A stretch of 28,487 bases of DNA from Candidatus Bathyarchaeota archaeon (GTDB lineage Archaea; Thermoproteota; Bathyarchaeia; 40CM-2-53-6; RBG-13-38-9): NCBI GenBank assembly GCA_026015225.1, contig JAOZGV010000010.1:1-28487 (forward strand). Direction: 5' to 3'. The first letter of the stretch is position 1, and every line of letters starts with the position of its first letter. Made by a program: the position numbers and the translations under genes. A model generated the notes under the pieces. It saw nothing but the letters and a program-made list of their open reading frames with translations. It searched no databases and was not told where the DNA came from. Of this stretch, positions 1-8,465 are shown one piece after another.

Positions 1-581
1 ATCGAATCGTAAATTTCGTCGTTCTCTGGACTGAAATAAGCCATTTCTCCATCGTTTAACTCTGTAACTAAAACTAATGTCCAACCTCCTTCTCTTAATT
101 CGCCTCCATACTCGCAATTGTATTTAACAGTGACTAGGCCAGCTCTAATATTCCATCCTTTTGCATTGTCTTTTAGCTTAAGATTGAGTTCTATCCATTC
201 AGTAAAAGTGGTATAATTTCCTTCATTATTTTTGTCCTCAGATAGAAAGGCGCTCAGTTCTTCAAGGGTTGGGTTCCTTAGCTCGGTTGCCTTATATTCT
301 TCAATTAAAGTCTCCATCGAGCTCAAATTTTCACTGGATCCTTGTAGTATTATTTGAGAAAAATCTAACGTATTTTTCGTTTCTAATAGCTCATTTCGAG
401 TACGTGATAGTTCACTTTGAGTAAATGATAGTTCGTTTTGCGTATTATGTAAAGTATTTTCTAAATTGTTGACTTTCTGAATATTTTGATAATAAATATA
501 GCCGCCTATACCAGCCATGGCTATTACTAATACTAACAAAACTATTGTTATTCCTTTCCAAGGGCCTTGAGACTTAGACAT
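1..581 (-). CDS. membrane-anchored coiled-coil protein, C-terminus cut by window edge
   Basis: I do not recognise a named family. The reading frame opens with ATG at 581 and runs without a stop to base 1, giving 193 visible residues. Residues 1-10 are short and basic, 11-31 form one hydrophobic segment (uncleaved anchor or signal), and about 35-75 form a coiled coil with a visible seven-residue repeat (NELSFTQ, SELSRTR, NELLETK). After this comes a globular part with the pattern NIRAGLVTVKYNCEYGGELREG, which recalls transglutaminase-like extracytoplasmic domains; that resemblance is weak. The topology suggests a short inside tail and a domain held away from the membrane by the coil. It lies on the same strand as the surface protein at 714-2183, 132 nt downstream of that gene's stop. 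The real C-terminus is outside the window. Confidence 0.75.
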   Translation of the reverse strand, partial: MSKSQGPWKGITIVLLVLVIAMAGIGGYIYYQNIQKVNNLENTLHNTQNELSFTQSELSRTRNELLETKNTLDFSQIILQGSSENLSSMETLIEEYKATELRNPTLEELSAFLSEDKNNEGNYTTFTEWIELNLKLKDNAKGWNIRAGLVTVKYNCEYGGELREGGWTLVLVTELNDGEMAYFSPENDEIYDS

Positions 582-713
582 AACTACACCTCAAATTTAT
601 TTTCTCACTTTTTGATTTTATGTAATTTTTTTAATTTTATCAAATTCGAAATCATTCAATAGAGTTTACTCATATTACATGTCACCTATAAAAAAAGGTG
701 GGAAATTTATTTA

Positions 714-2183
714 TCAACAGTCATCATCATATGAATCAACACACGTCGGTTCCGGAAATCTATAAATATAGAACCATGCAGTGTGCAAACAATTGTAATA
801 ACTAACTGATGTTGTATGGGGAGAGTAACAATTATAAGTCCATATTGTATGTGGAGTGCCACTATAACTAACTAATATTGTATTTTGACAGCTACAAGGA
901 TCAGTCTGCTCTGGTTGGCAGTAATAAGTCGTCTTACTACTATAAGGTTTCTTTAATGGAAAACTACATTCAGTAACCTGATCCGGATCTGAACAACCAT
1001 AAGTCTTCTGAGGATAATAATAGTAAGTTCTCTGAGGATAGTAGCATGAGTAACTATAAGTACAGTAGCAATAATAGGTCCTCTGCGGATAGTAGTAATA
1101 AGATGTACTCTGTGGGTAGTTGCAATAGTAGTATCTGGTTGTAGTTGGGTAGTAGTATGAAGTTGGGTAGTTGCAATAGTAGTATCTGGTTGTAGTTGGG
1201 TAGTACCAGTAGGATGTACTTTTCGGATACCACTCGCATCCATCGTAGTAGTCATATAATCCATCGTGGTTTTCATGGTCTCTGTCTCGGTGTTCATGTA
1301 CTCCATCTCCATCGTGGTTTTCATGGTCTCTGTCTCGGTGTTCATTATGGTTATTATTTGGATTGGATTCCTTATTATTTGAAATTATTTCTTGAGCAAT
1401 TTCATCTTCTATTGATATTTCATTTGTTAACTCATCGTTTGTGGATTCATCGTTTGTGGATTCATCGTTTGTGGATTCATCTTGGTTATTGTTAACAGGT
1501 TTCTCTAATGGAGATTTGTTCTTCTTAATTTCAGTTTCCTCTTTTGTAGAGTTCTCTGGATTACTTATCGTAATGGATTGATTATCTATTTGAAAGTCAT
1601 CCTGTTTGACATCTGAACTAGAATTATTATCTTTTGGAGGATTGGGCTTAGGTTTCTCATCATCTTTTGGAGGAATGTTTTGATTGATGTTTGGAGCAGG
1701 TTTATTCTGTTTTGGGGAATTATTTGACTTGGGTTTATTGTCGTCTTTTGGAGAATTATCTTGGGTGATGGTTGGGACGGGAGGATTGTCGTTTGGTTTT
1801 GGGTTATTATCTTTTGGAGGATTGGGCTTAGGTTTCTCATCATCTTTTGGAGGAATGTTTTGATTGATGTTTGGAGCAGGTTTATTCTGTTTTGGGGAAT
1901 TATTTGACTTGGGTTTATTGTCGTCTTTTGGAGAATTATCTTGGTTATTATTAGGTATTACATTTGTTGGAGGATTTTCTTGACTATTTGTCTGGTTTTT
2001 TTGAGATCTATCTAGTTGGTTTGGTATTCCTTTTGGAGAATTGTCTTGATCGTCTACAAATCCATTTGGATCCCTACCTTCTCTCTTTGCTAGAACGTTT
2101 GAAGGGAATGTTAAAATTGATGATAGAATAAGGATTGCTATGAGGGCTAATATAAAATAACGATTATTTTTCATTTTTTTCAA
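714..2183 (-). CDS. repeat-rich secreted/surface protein, Pro/Asn/Lys-rich then Tyr/Cys-rich
   Basis: No known family is recognised. The likely start is TTG at 2183 or ATG at 2174 (486 residues). Residues 8-32 are a hydrophobic signal or anchor. About residues 38-190 are low-complexity Pro, Asn, Lys, Asp and Gln with units such as NSPKDDNKPK and QNIPPKDDEKPKP, and contain a 60-residue direct repeat. A short acidic stretch with tandem ESTND units follows, then two copies of HEHRDRDHENHDG (His/Asp/Glu-rich, possibly metal binding). The last ~175 residues are rich in Tyr, Thr, Pro and Cys (YYPTTTRYYYCNYP repeated), ending with scattered Cys pairs. The architecture is that of a wall-spanning stalk plus a disulphide- or tyrosine-rich tip. 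The regulator at 2319 is transcribed divergently. The repeats are nearly identical at DNA level, which implies recent expansion. Coding nature is supported by one long frame with in-frame repeat periods of 15, 48, 51 and 180 nt. Confidence 0.75.
   Translation of the reverse strand: MKKMKNNRYFILALIAILILSSILTFPSNVLAKREGRDPNGFVDDQDNSPKGIPNQLDRSQKNQTNSQENPPTNVIPNNNQDNSPKDDNKPKSNNSPKQNKPAPNINQNIPPKDDEKPKPNPPKDNNPKPNDNPPVPTITQDNSPKDDNKPKSNNSPKQNKPAPNINQNIPPKDDEKPKPNPPKDNNSSSDVKQDDFQIDNQSITISNPENSTKEETEIKKNKSPLEKPVNNNQDESTNDESTNDESTNDELTNEISIEDEIAQEIISNNKESNPNNNHNEHRDRDHENHDGDGVHEHRDRDHENHDGLYDYYDGCEWYPKSTSYWYYPTTTRYYYCNYPTSYYYPTTTRYYYCNYPQSTSYYYYPQRTYYCYCTYSYSCYYPQRTYYYYPQKTYGCSDPDQVTECSFPLKKPYSSKTTYYCQPEQTDPCSCQNTILVSYSGTPHTIWTYNCYSPHTTSVSYYNCLHTAWFYIYRFPEPTCVDSYDDDC
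1114..1205. repeat. two 41-nt direct repeats, offset 51 nt
   Basis: Bases 1114-1154 and 1165-1205 are identical. On the minus strand they encode the Tyr-rich unit YYPTTTRYYYCNYP. The 51-nt offset keeps the reading frame. Confidence 0.85.
1261..1345. repeat. two 37-nt direct repeats, offset 48 nt
   Basis: Bases 1261-1297 and 1309-1345 are identical. They encode two copies of the charged unit HEHRDRDHENHDG in the minus-strand surface protein. Confidence 0.85.
1441..1485. repeat. 15-nt tandem repeat (ESTND units)
   Basis: The unit GTGGATTCATCGTTT occurs at 1441-1455 and 1456-1470 and again, diverging at its end, from 1471. It encodes tandem five-residue acidic units on the minus strand, so copy number can change without shifting the frame. 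Confidence 0.85.
1624..1944. repeat. 141-nt perfect direct repeat, period 180 nt
   Basis: Bases 1624-1764 match 1804-1944 exactly, by line-by-line comparison. The 180-nt period equals 60 residues of the Pro/Asn/Lys-rich stalk. No mismatch over 141 nt means the duplication is young or homogenised. Confidence 0.9.
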
Positions 2184-2280
2184 ACTTCTATTTGGAATTA
2201 ATAGTTACATAATTATGAAACCATATAAAAAGCCTACATGAAACCAATAAATATAATTTCAAAACTCTGAAACCTAATAA

Positions 2281-2318
2281 AAATTTATAACGAACTATTA
2301 CATATTCTACAATTAGTA
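2281..2318 (+). promoter_or_regulatory. TATA box for the membrane regulator
   Basis: An AATTTATAA element at about 2282-2290 lies near 30 nt upstream of the ATG at 2319. No clear Shine-Dalgarno precedes that ATG, so the transcript probably has a very short leader. Confidence 0.4.
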
Positions 2319-3131
2319 ATGGTTCTAAAAAAATACGTATTGCCATTAGTTGTATTTCTAAAAAGATTACTATTAGCATTTGCTATTGTTCTTAAAAATA
2401 GTAGATTGCTATCGCCATTATTTATGATTTTTAAGAAATACTCAACGCCATTAGTTGGGTTTCTAAAGAAATACCTAACGCCGTTAGCTGTAGTTCTAAG
2501 GAAATACTCGCCACCATTATTTATGATTTTTAAGAAATACTCAACGCCATTAGTTGGGTTTCTAAAAAATAGAAGATGGTTATTATTAATAGGATTGCCT
2601 GCGATAATTTGTATTTTACTCATATTTTTTTTCAGTACTTTTGAAGCAATTACTTATCAAACTCGAGAAGGGGAAACAATCGAGTATATGGTTCCATTGA
2701 GCTCGACCGCGTTGATCCCTGCTTACGTATTATGGACATCCTCAATATTATTGATCTTTGCGATAGTTCCTACTTCATATTATTTCATATCACGCAGATT
2801 GGAAGAGAAATTAGAAAAGAACATGAAAATAATTTCAAAACTCATCAGCAAAAATAATCTAAAATTAAAGAAGAAATCGATGAAACTGAACAACAAGGAT
2901 ATTATTTTTAGATTTCTAAATTTGAATGAGAGGAAAGTCATAAAGAAGCTAGTTGAGAGCAAAGACACAGTACTTCAGTCTGAAATAAATCTCATGGAAG
3001 GCATGACCAAGCTAAAAACTCACAGGGCGGTAAGAGATCTGGAGAGAAAGAGCATAATCAAAACAGAGGCTTATGGAAAAACCAATCGCATTTTTCTCTC
3101 AAAGGAGATTAAGGAATTTATTACTAAATAA
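2319..3131 (+). CDS. membrane-anchored winged-helix regulator with 11-residue N-terminal repeats
   Basis: This is a predicted membrane-associated transcriptional regulator, resembling the archaeal group COG2512. Residues 1-85 are about seven amphipathic units of roughly 11 residues (pattern F/L-K-K-Y-x-x-P-L-x-x-x), including two exact copies of PLFMIFKKYSTPLVGFLK 33 residues apart. Two transmembrane segments follow (about 88-108 and 128-152), separated by a short loop, then a basic linker (about 155-200), then a MarR/ArsR-like winged helix (about 203-268: LNERKVIKKLVESKDTVLQS, with the wing near TEAYGKTNRIFLS). The DNA-binding domain should be cytoplasmic. It is divergent from the surface protein at 714-2183, which is therefore a plausible target. 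The N-terminal array is unlike anything I know in this family; the rest of the layout is typical. Confidence 0.75.
   Translation: MVLKKYVLPLVVFLKRLLLAFAIVLKNSRLLSPLFMIFKKYSTPLVGFLKKYLTPLAVVLRKYSPPLFMIFKKYSTPLVGFLKNRRWLLLIGLPAIICILLIFFFSTFEAITYQTREGETIEYMVPLSSTALIPAYVLWTSSILLIFAIVPTSYYFISRRLEEKLEKNMKIISKLISKNNLKLKKKSMKLNNKDIIFRFLNLNERKVIKKLVESKDTVLQSEINLMEGMTKLKTHRAVRDLERKSIIKTEAYGKTNRIFLSKEIKEFITK
2415..2566. repeat. 53-nt direct repeat, offset 99 nt
   Basis: Bases 2415-2467 and 2514-2566 are identical. The 99-nt offset is three 33-nt units and falls inside the 11-residue repeat array of the membrane regulator. Confidence 0.85.
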
Positions 3132-3262
3132 AATGATACACGTAAAAAATGGATATTTGTTAAAATATTGTCGGATGGATTTTAAGTGTTCAATAAGGAA
3201 AAGGATGTACGAACATAACAAAGTGGCGTGTACCAATTAATCATGATTAGGACTTGTAGAAT

Positions 3263-5656
3263 ATGAATCTATCAATAAAAAGACCAATTATGTCTGCTTT
3301 TTTCATTTTATTTCTTTCAACTTCTTTCTTTACAATCCAGCCTCTAAATGCAACACCATATACCGAAGGAAATAGCGGCGGAGGTGTCGGAGATCCCCTT
3401 GATTATGGAGCAAACTACGACTCAAATGTTAATGTCTTGCAGGGAACTGGATATGCATATGCACACGGTGAACAGATCCCTGGATTTCTAGGAGAATCTT
3501 GGGCATGGTTCTGGCTTGCTGATTCTTGGACTTGTAAAAAAAGTGGCACTTATGAGATTATTATGGAGTGGAGTTATAATGGAGAAACAATCCTTGAGAA
3601 TCACGAATTTCCGTTAAGCACGAGTACTTCATCCGCTAAAGCCCTCTTACATCTTTTTGTGGAATCCCCTTACGAGATCTCAGAAAAACCACAATCTACT
3701 GAATTAATTTTCTCCAAATATCTTAATGATAGATGGAAAGAAGAATCATTTTCTATTAATGGTAGGACAGAGCTAAGATATGAAGCTTATTTTGAAAAAG
3801 GTAAAATATACAGACTGCGGGGTGCACTTGAGGTCATAGTATTTTCCAGATGGATCGCTGGGATTTCATGGGGGAGTAGTACAATCAACATCAATGGTCG
3901 ACTTGAAGAGATTACTATTTTATCTGAAAAACATTCAGTCACTACATCCATTGCTCCCGCAGGTTCCGGGCACGTCACTGGTGGGAGTACATATAGTCTA
4001 AGCGAGACCTGCAAACTTACTGCTCATGCTAATGAAAATTATGAGTTCGATTACTGGGGGGGAGACATTTCAGGGGAAGATAATCCAAAGACCTTCATAG
4101 TCAACAAAGATATTAACGCAATAGCGCATTTCAAAAAGATAGATGCCGTAGATTTCAATATTGAAGTGTTTTCTTTAGACAAAACCAATTATGAAATTGG
4201 AGAGATGGTGAAGCTTTTTGCTAAAATTAAAAACACAGGAACAAATGAGATACCTCCTTCTAATGTTGAGGCTCGATTTGTAGTTATAACACCAAGTGGA
4301 AAGCATGAAGATATGGGGATAAACTACAATTTTAATTCCATCGCTAAAGGAGATACTGATTTATTTGAGGCTTCATGGGAAATTCCAATTAATGCAGAAA
4401 CGGGCTGTTACGATATAGAAGTTACTATAAATGTCAAAAATGGGCCTATAAAATCAGATAGAATATCCAGTGCGCTTTGTCTAGAGATATGCCAACCGCC
4501 CGAATTAAAACTCTTTACTCCTGAGATTGATGATTTATTTGTTAAGGTTAAGGGTATTACTGAACCTGGATGTTCTAGCGACTCTATTAGTCGCATTCAT
4601 TGGGATTGGGGTGATGGTTACGAAGGGTATAGCTGGTTCCCGGCTACTCATTACTATGAAAGCGAAGGTAATTATACGATACTTGTAACTTCCTATCAAA
4701 GTGATGACCAATTTACTAAGGAGTCTTTTACCGTAACTGTTGACAGGGGTGAACAGTTGGATGTCCAGATCCTTGCTCCTAAACCAACAGTAACAGTTCT
4801 ACCTACTAATCTTACTATAAGAGTTACGTCCAAAGGGCTGCCAGTTCCAAATGCAGAAGTTGCATTCTACCAGGTATTTCCAGGTAGTGGATTCATAGGG
4901 AGTGTTTACACCGGATCAGACGGACTGGCATCATATACAGCTTTCCAACAACTTGATGTAGGAACCACAGTAACGTGGTTTGCTATAGTCCAAAAAATTG
5001 GCTACTTGGATGGAAAATCCCAAATTACAGCATTCACTTATCAGCCATGCGATCGACTGGAGGTCCAGATCTTAAAACCAGCAAGTGTTGTCACATCAAC
5101 ACCAATCACCTTTACAGTTAAAGTAACTTGTGGAGGTCAACCTGTCTCGGACGCCATTGTTGACTTTTATCAGGATGCTCCTGATTCTAGACCAATGGAA
5201 CTTGGAGTTGTTACAGATATAAACGGGACAGCTTCATATACAGCTTTTATAGACGGTTTGCCACCAGATTATAACATCACATGGCATGTTATCGGTAATA
5301 AATTGGGATATCAAGATGGAAGAGCTAATGGAAGATTAGTACATCATTATGCAGGCGCACCAAGTGTTTCTGATTTATTAACAAATCCAGTTTATGATAC
5401 AGAAGTAAGAATTTATGGAAAAGTAAATTCATTAGGTGAGCTCCGTTGTCCATGCTTTGAGTTAACTTCTGGAGGCGGAAAGCTATTGGTCTGGTATGAT
5501 TTAATGATAGTCGATAATGAAACAGAAAGACCTCAAGTAAGCGTTGATAGGATTAATAATGGAGATTGGGTCATCTTAACCGGCGAGCTTAAGCAGGAAG
5601 GTCAATATAGTTCACTCAACGATTTCTGGATCAGTAGTATCCAAAAAATAGACTAA
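3263..5656 (+). CDS. large secreted multidomain beta-sandwich protein
   Basis: The protein has an N-terminal signal peptide (basic start, hydrophobic 12-28, cleavage plausible near LNATPY) and no C-terminal anchor, so it is exported. Approximate domains are: 30-220 uncharacterised, with many aromatic residues; 223-291 an InlB-type B repeat (ends FIVNKDINAIAHFKK); 293-408 a CARDB/Ig-like domain (SLDKTNYEIGEMVKLFAKIK); 410-495 a PKD domain (the WDWGDGYEG motif is diagnostic); 496-593 and 595-695 two similar Big-like domains, each with VxxxxLP/ITxxxVT and TASYTAF; 701-797 an OB-fold-like domain (VRIYGKVNSLGELRC...GDWVILTGELK). It lies downstream of the membrane regulator on the same strand but after a 131-nt spacer. 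A role in adhesion or polymer binding is inferred from PKD and Big domains. No catalytic domain is apparent. Confidence 0.8.
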   Translation: MNLSIKRPIMSAFFILFLSTSFFTIQPLNATPYTEGNSGGGVGDPLDYGANYDSNVNVLQGTGYAYAHGEQIPGFLGESWAWFWLADSWTCKKSGTYEIIMEWSYNGETILENHEFPLSTSTSSAKALLHLFVESPYEISEKPQSTELIFSKYLNDRWKEESFSINGRTELRYEAYFEKGKIYRLRGALEVIVFSRWIAGISWGSSTININGRLEEITILSEKHSVTTSIAPAGSGHVTGGSTYSLSETCKLTAHANENYEFDYWGGDISGEDNPKTFIVNKDINAIAHFKKIDAVDFNIEVFSLDKTNYEIGEMVKLFAKIKNTGTNEIPPSNVEARFVVITPSGKHEDMGINYNFNSIAKGDTDLFEASWEIPINAETGCYDIEVTINVKNGPIKSDRISSALCLEICQPPELKLFTPEIDDLFVKVKGITEPGCSSDSISRIHWDWGDGYEGYSWFPATHYYESEGNYTILVTSYQSDDQFTKESFTVTVDRGEQLDVQILAPKPTVTVLPTNLTIRVTSKGLPVPNAEVAFYQVFPGSGFIGSVYTGSDGLASYTAFQQLDVGTTVTWFAIVQKIGYLDGKSQITAFTYQPCDRLEVQILKPASVVTSTPITFTVKVTCGGQPVSDAIVDFYQDAPDSRPMELGVVTDINGTASYTAFIDGLPPDYNITWHVIGNKLGYQDGRANGRLVHHYAGAPSVSDLLTNPVYDTEVRIYGKVNSLGELRCPCFELTSGGGKLLVWYDLMIVDNETERPQVSVDRINNGDWVILTGELKQEGQYSSLNDFWISSIQKID

Positions 5657-5792
5657 TTTTCTTCCTGCCTAAGGAAAAGATACCAATAGAATTCAGATTT
5701 GAGAATCAACTGGGGCTCTACACTAGGAGTTTCAGTCAATTCATCTGGACGATTTATTATATATCAGCACTATGAAATTAAGGTAGAGGTAG

Positions 5793-6743
5793 ATGGTATT
5801 GAGCGTAAAAATAAAGAGTATCGCATGTATTGGAGGGGGCACCATAGGCCATAGTTGGGCAACACTATTTGCGGCCAAGGGCTACAATGTAACAGTATAC
5901 GATGTAAATCACAAAATTCTCAAAACCGCGATGGAGAGAGTAAAATTCAGCGCGGATTTCTTAGCAGAGAAAGGCCTGATAACCAAAGAAGATGTTGAGG
6001 GAGTCTTGAACAGAATTAATACCACAACTGATATGAAAGAGTGTGTTAAAGAAGCTGACTATGTACAAGAATCTGTTTCTGAAAATTATAGGATCAAACA
6101 GGAAGTTTTTTCAGAGATCGACAAAATGAATGATATAGCCATAATAGCATCAAGCACCTCAGGTCTCTTAATGACAAAAATACAGAAAGCTACTCAAAAA
6201 CCTGAACGATGTATAGTGGCACATCCTTGGAATCCACCATTGTTATTAAAACTTGTAGAGCTTGTTCCAGGAGAAAAAACATCCGAGGAAACTGTTCAAA
6301 TTACTTATAATTTCATGGAAAAGTTAGATAAAATCCCAGTAGTAGTTAAAAAAGAGGTCCCAGGCTTTATTGGAAACAGATTGCAGGGAGCACTCTGGCG
6401 TGAAGCTCTGAGTCTAGTTGAAAATGGTGTGGCGAGTGTTGAGGATATTGACAGAGCAGTTTTAGCAGGTCCTGGAGCAAGATGGAGTATAATGGGACCA
6501 TTCTTAACGATCCATCTAGGAGGAGGTCCTGGAGGACTAAAGCATCAGATAGATAATATTCAACAGGCTATATCGGATTTGTATAAAAGTATGGATGACT
6601 GGAAATTTATTCCCTACCATGCGGCTAAGAAGGCAATAGAGCAAGTGGAGGATTTACCAATGGTTAAGAAAAAGCCTTTCCCAGAGATAGTTAAATGGAG
6701 AGACGATAAACTAGTGAAGATACTGGAGCTCCAAGAGAAATAA
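5793..6743 (+). CDS. 3-hydroxyacyl-CoA dehydrogenase-family oxidoreductase, L-gulonate/L-carnitine dehydrogenase-like
   Basis: This is an NAD-dependent 3-hydroxyacid dehydrogenase, cytoplasmic. The Rossmann motif IGGGTIG lies at residues 13-19. The catalytic segment is AHPWNPP with His144 and Asn147, matching the H-x-x-N-P of the family. Residues 226-248 (GPGARW..MGPFLT.HLGGG.GG) are the signature separating lambda-crystallin/L-gulonate 3-dehydrogenase and L-carnitine dehydrogenase from fatty-acid beta-oxidation enzymes. Its 316 residues match that subfamily. The LarA homologue, SDR and ThuA genes follow within 3 kb, which favours a sugar-acid or hydroxyacid substrate over an acyl-CoA. The start is uncertain: GAGGT ends only 2 nt before ATG 5793 and is better spaced for TTG 5799. 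The exact substrate cannot be told from sequence. Confidence 0.8.
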   Translation: MVLSVKIKSIACIGGGTIGHSWATLFAAKGYNVTVYDVNHKILKTAMERVKFSADFLAEKGLITKEDVEGVLNRINTTTDMKECVKEADYVQESVSENYRIKQEVFSEIDKMNDIAIIASSTSGLLMTKIQKATQKPERCIVAHPWNPPLLLKLVELVPGEKTSEETVQITYNFMEKLDKIPVVVKKEVPGFIGNRLQGALWREALSLVENGVASVEDIDRAVLAGPGARWSIMGPFLTIHLGGGPGGLKHQIDNIQQAISDLYKSMDDWKFIPYHAAKKAIEQVEDLPMVKKKPFPEIVKWRDDKLVKILELQEK

Positions 6744-6861
6744 ATGACAATAGATAGTATAGCACACCCAAACTGTTATCACTATTTGTTGCCCAACTCT
6801 CTAATTTCTAATACTCCGTTTAATTGATTTAATTAGGATAAAATCGCAAACAAATCATATG

Positions 6862-8406
6862 TTAGTTTGGCTCAACATTGCAGATGTAGGTTTGAGGCGC
6901 ATCCAAATAGGTGATAGAACAATCCTTTCCTATCATCTTTTCCGCTTCAGCAATAGCTTGCTCCACAGTGGTAGATGGTTCGAATCCAAGCATTTTTGCA
7001 ACTCTGAAGTCTGTGGCTCCTGCTAAAATAACCTTACTCACGTATTTAAGCGGATATGCACCCTGTCCCCACATAATAAGGGGGTGAACGCCATGAAAAG
7101 CATATCCATATCTATACTTGTGAATGAACTCTGGCCTGTGGGCATATTCCTCCGCATAAAGTTCCCAGAGTTCGAACGGATCCTGGATTTGGGGGATAAG
7201 CTTCTCAAACATTTCAACATATGATGGGTGCCTAAGCATATCAAACCGATTCGGACATGGATGAGCCAGAATTATTATTCCATCTTTTCTCACTAGAGGC
7301 GCGTTCTGGAAAAGCCCGAAACTATAAGAAAGCCCAAAATTCCTTACGAGGATGGGGTTGATAATGGACATTATCAATCCATTATTCGCTAGCGTGCGCG
7401 AGTATGGGTCTCTATCATTACCTAATCCGAAAATAACAACGTCAGACTGCCCTTTAACATCTACTACGTTTTGTTGCTGTAAAATTTTTAGAGTCTCCTC
7501 ATGAGTTTCACGCGGGTGCCCAGCCACAACTTGAGCCAGCTCTTTTGGATCGGCATTATTCATGGCACCTTCTATTATCATCACTCTTTTGTCTTCTTTC
7601 TCTAGCTCCTTTTCAATTACCTCACCCATCTCGTTGATTAGCTTAAAGAAAGATGAACGCTCAGGATCCATAACTGACTTGCCTGAAGCTTTTGGAAATG
7701 GACGATGGTGATGACGAATGCTCCTATAGCTACTTAAACCCACAGTAACAGACTTCCAACCTCCACCGAAATGCCACTGTGGATTGCTCACATAAATTAG
7801 CTGGTCTGATTCTGTTACCGCACGGTTCACCTCCACTTCTTGGCCTCTCCTAGTTTCTTCCAGAAATACAAGGTTTGCCTTATCCTCAGCATCATGGTTG
7901 TAAAGCCTATTTGGTCCAAGCCTATAGGCCAAATCATCCCCTACAATCGTGGCCAGCTCACTGGATGTTGATTTTCTATGGAGCGCGCACGCACAGACTA
8001 AACGGATATCGTGAGAATCTACTCCTAGCTTATTTAGCTCTTCCAACACAACCTTGATTGCTACCTCTTTAAAGCTTGGGAGCTTCTGAGGAAAAGAAGC
8101 TAGGAAATCGTCGAAAGCAACGGTAATCTTAGATCCCGGCCTTACAAGCTCCGATATGGGCTTGTGAGATATTGGAGAGTATAATGCCTCACGAATTGCT
8201 TTAGCTGGATCGGGCAAAGGATGCATTGGAGGAATATCTTGACGTATAATTCTAGTCCTTTCGGGCAGTTCGGCTAGTATAGTATCATCACCGTAAGGTA
8301 TTCTCAGAGTTTTACCCACTATTACTTGCACCTTAAAGATATCTGAGTGGCTAATTTTTTTTAATTTTTCTGTTTTTTCTGATCGCACACATAATAGTTT
8401 AATCAT
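6862..8406 (-). CDS. LarA-type 2-hydroxyacid racemase/epimerase homologue (DUF2088)
   Basis: LarA enzymes racemise or epimerise 2-hydroxyacids with a nickel-pincer nucleotide bound to a lysine. Family marks seen are the entry RIPYGDD (36-41), ALYSPI (75-79), CALHRKSTSSE with His143 (LarA His108), GGGWKSVTVG with Lys218 (the cofactor lysine, LarA Lys184) and RHHH with His234 (LarA His200). The position expected for LarA His174 is Asn208, with a His at 212. At 514 residues it is longer than the ~430 usual. The first ~25 residues may not be translated, because the TATA-like TATAAATTT at 8412-8424 is too near ATG 8406, and GTG codons at 8388 and 8331 are alternatives. It is divergent from the SDR at 8466. 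The LarB, LarC and LarE cofactor genes are not in the window. The substrate is unknown. Confidence 0.8.
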   Translation of the reverse strand: MIKLLCVRSEKTEKLKKISHSDIFKVQVIVGKTLRIPYGDDTILAELPERTRIIRQDIPPMHPLPDPAKAIREALYSPISHKPISELVRPGSKITVAFDDFLASFPQKLPSFKEVAIKVVLEELNKLGVDSHDIRLVCACALHRKSTSSELATIVGDDLAYRLGPNRLYNHDAEDKANLVFLEETRRGQEVEVNRAVTESDQLIYVSNPQWHFGGGWKSVTVGLSSYRSIRHHHRPFPKASGKSVMDPERSSFFKLINEMGEVIEKELEKEDKRVMIIEGAMNNADPKELAQVVAGHPRETHEETLKILQQQNVVDVKGQSDVVIFGLGNDRDPYSRTLANNGLIMSIINPILVRNFGLSYSFGLFQNAPLVRKDGIIILAHPCPNRFDMLRHPSYVEMFEKLIPQIQDPFELWELYAEEYAHRPEFIHKYRYGYAFHGVHPLIMWGQGAYPLKYVSKVILAGATDFRVAKMLGFEPSTTVEQAIAEAEKMIGKDCSITYLDAPQTYICNVEPN

Positions 8407-8465
8407 AACTCAAAAAATTTATACTCAAATTACTTTTTTCTTTTATTTAGGGGATAAGACCCAAT
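8407..8465. promoter_or_regulatory. divergent promoter between LarA homologue and SDR
   Basis: A single AT-rich element around 8412-8424 reads as a TATA box in both directions. AGGGGAT at about 8449-8455 serves as a Shine-Dalgarno for the SDR start at 8466. The two genes may therefore be co-regulated. Confidence 0.4.

Noticed and set aside
953..1843. Several 60-142-codon frames overlapping the repeat protein on either strand
   Set aside because: Their amino-acid composition is dictated by the repeats of the longer gene; none has a signal, motif or start context of its own.
1114..1944. CRISPR-like array
   Set aside because: Repeats are in-frame coding repeats of differing lengths with no unique spacers of constant size.
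2188..2623. Minus-strand frames over the membrane regulator
   Set aside because: They mirror the 33-nt repeats of the plus-strand gene and lack independent motifs.
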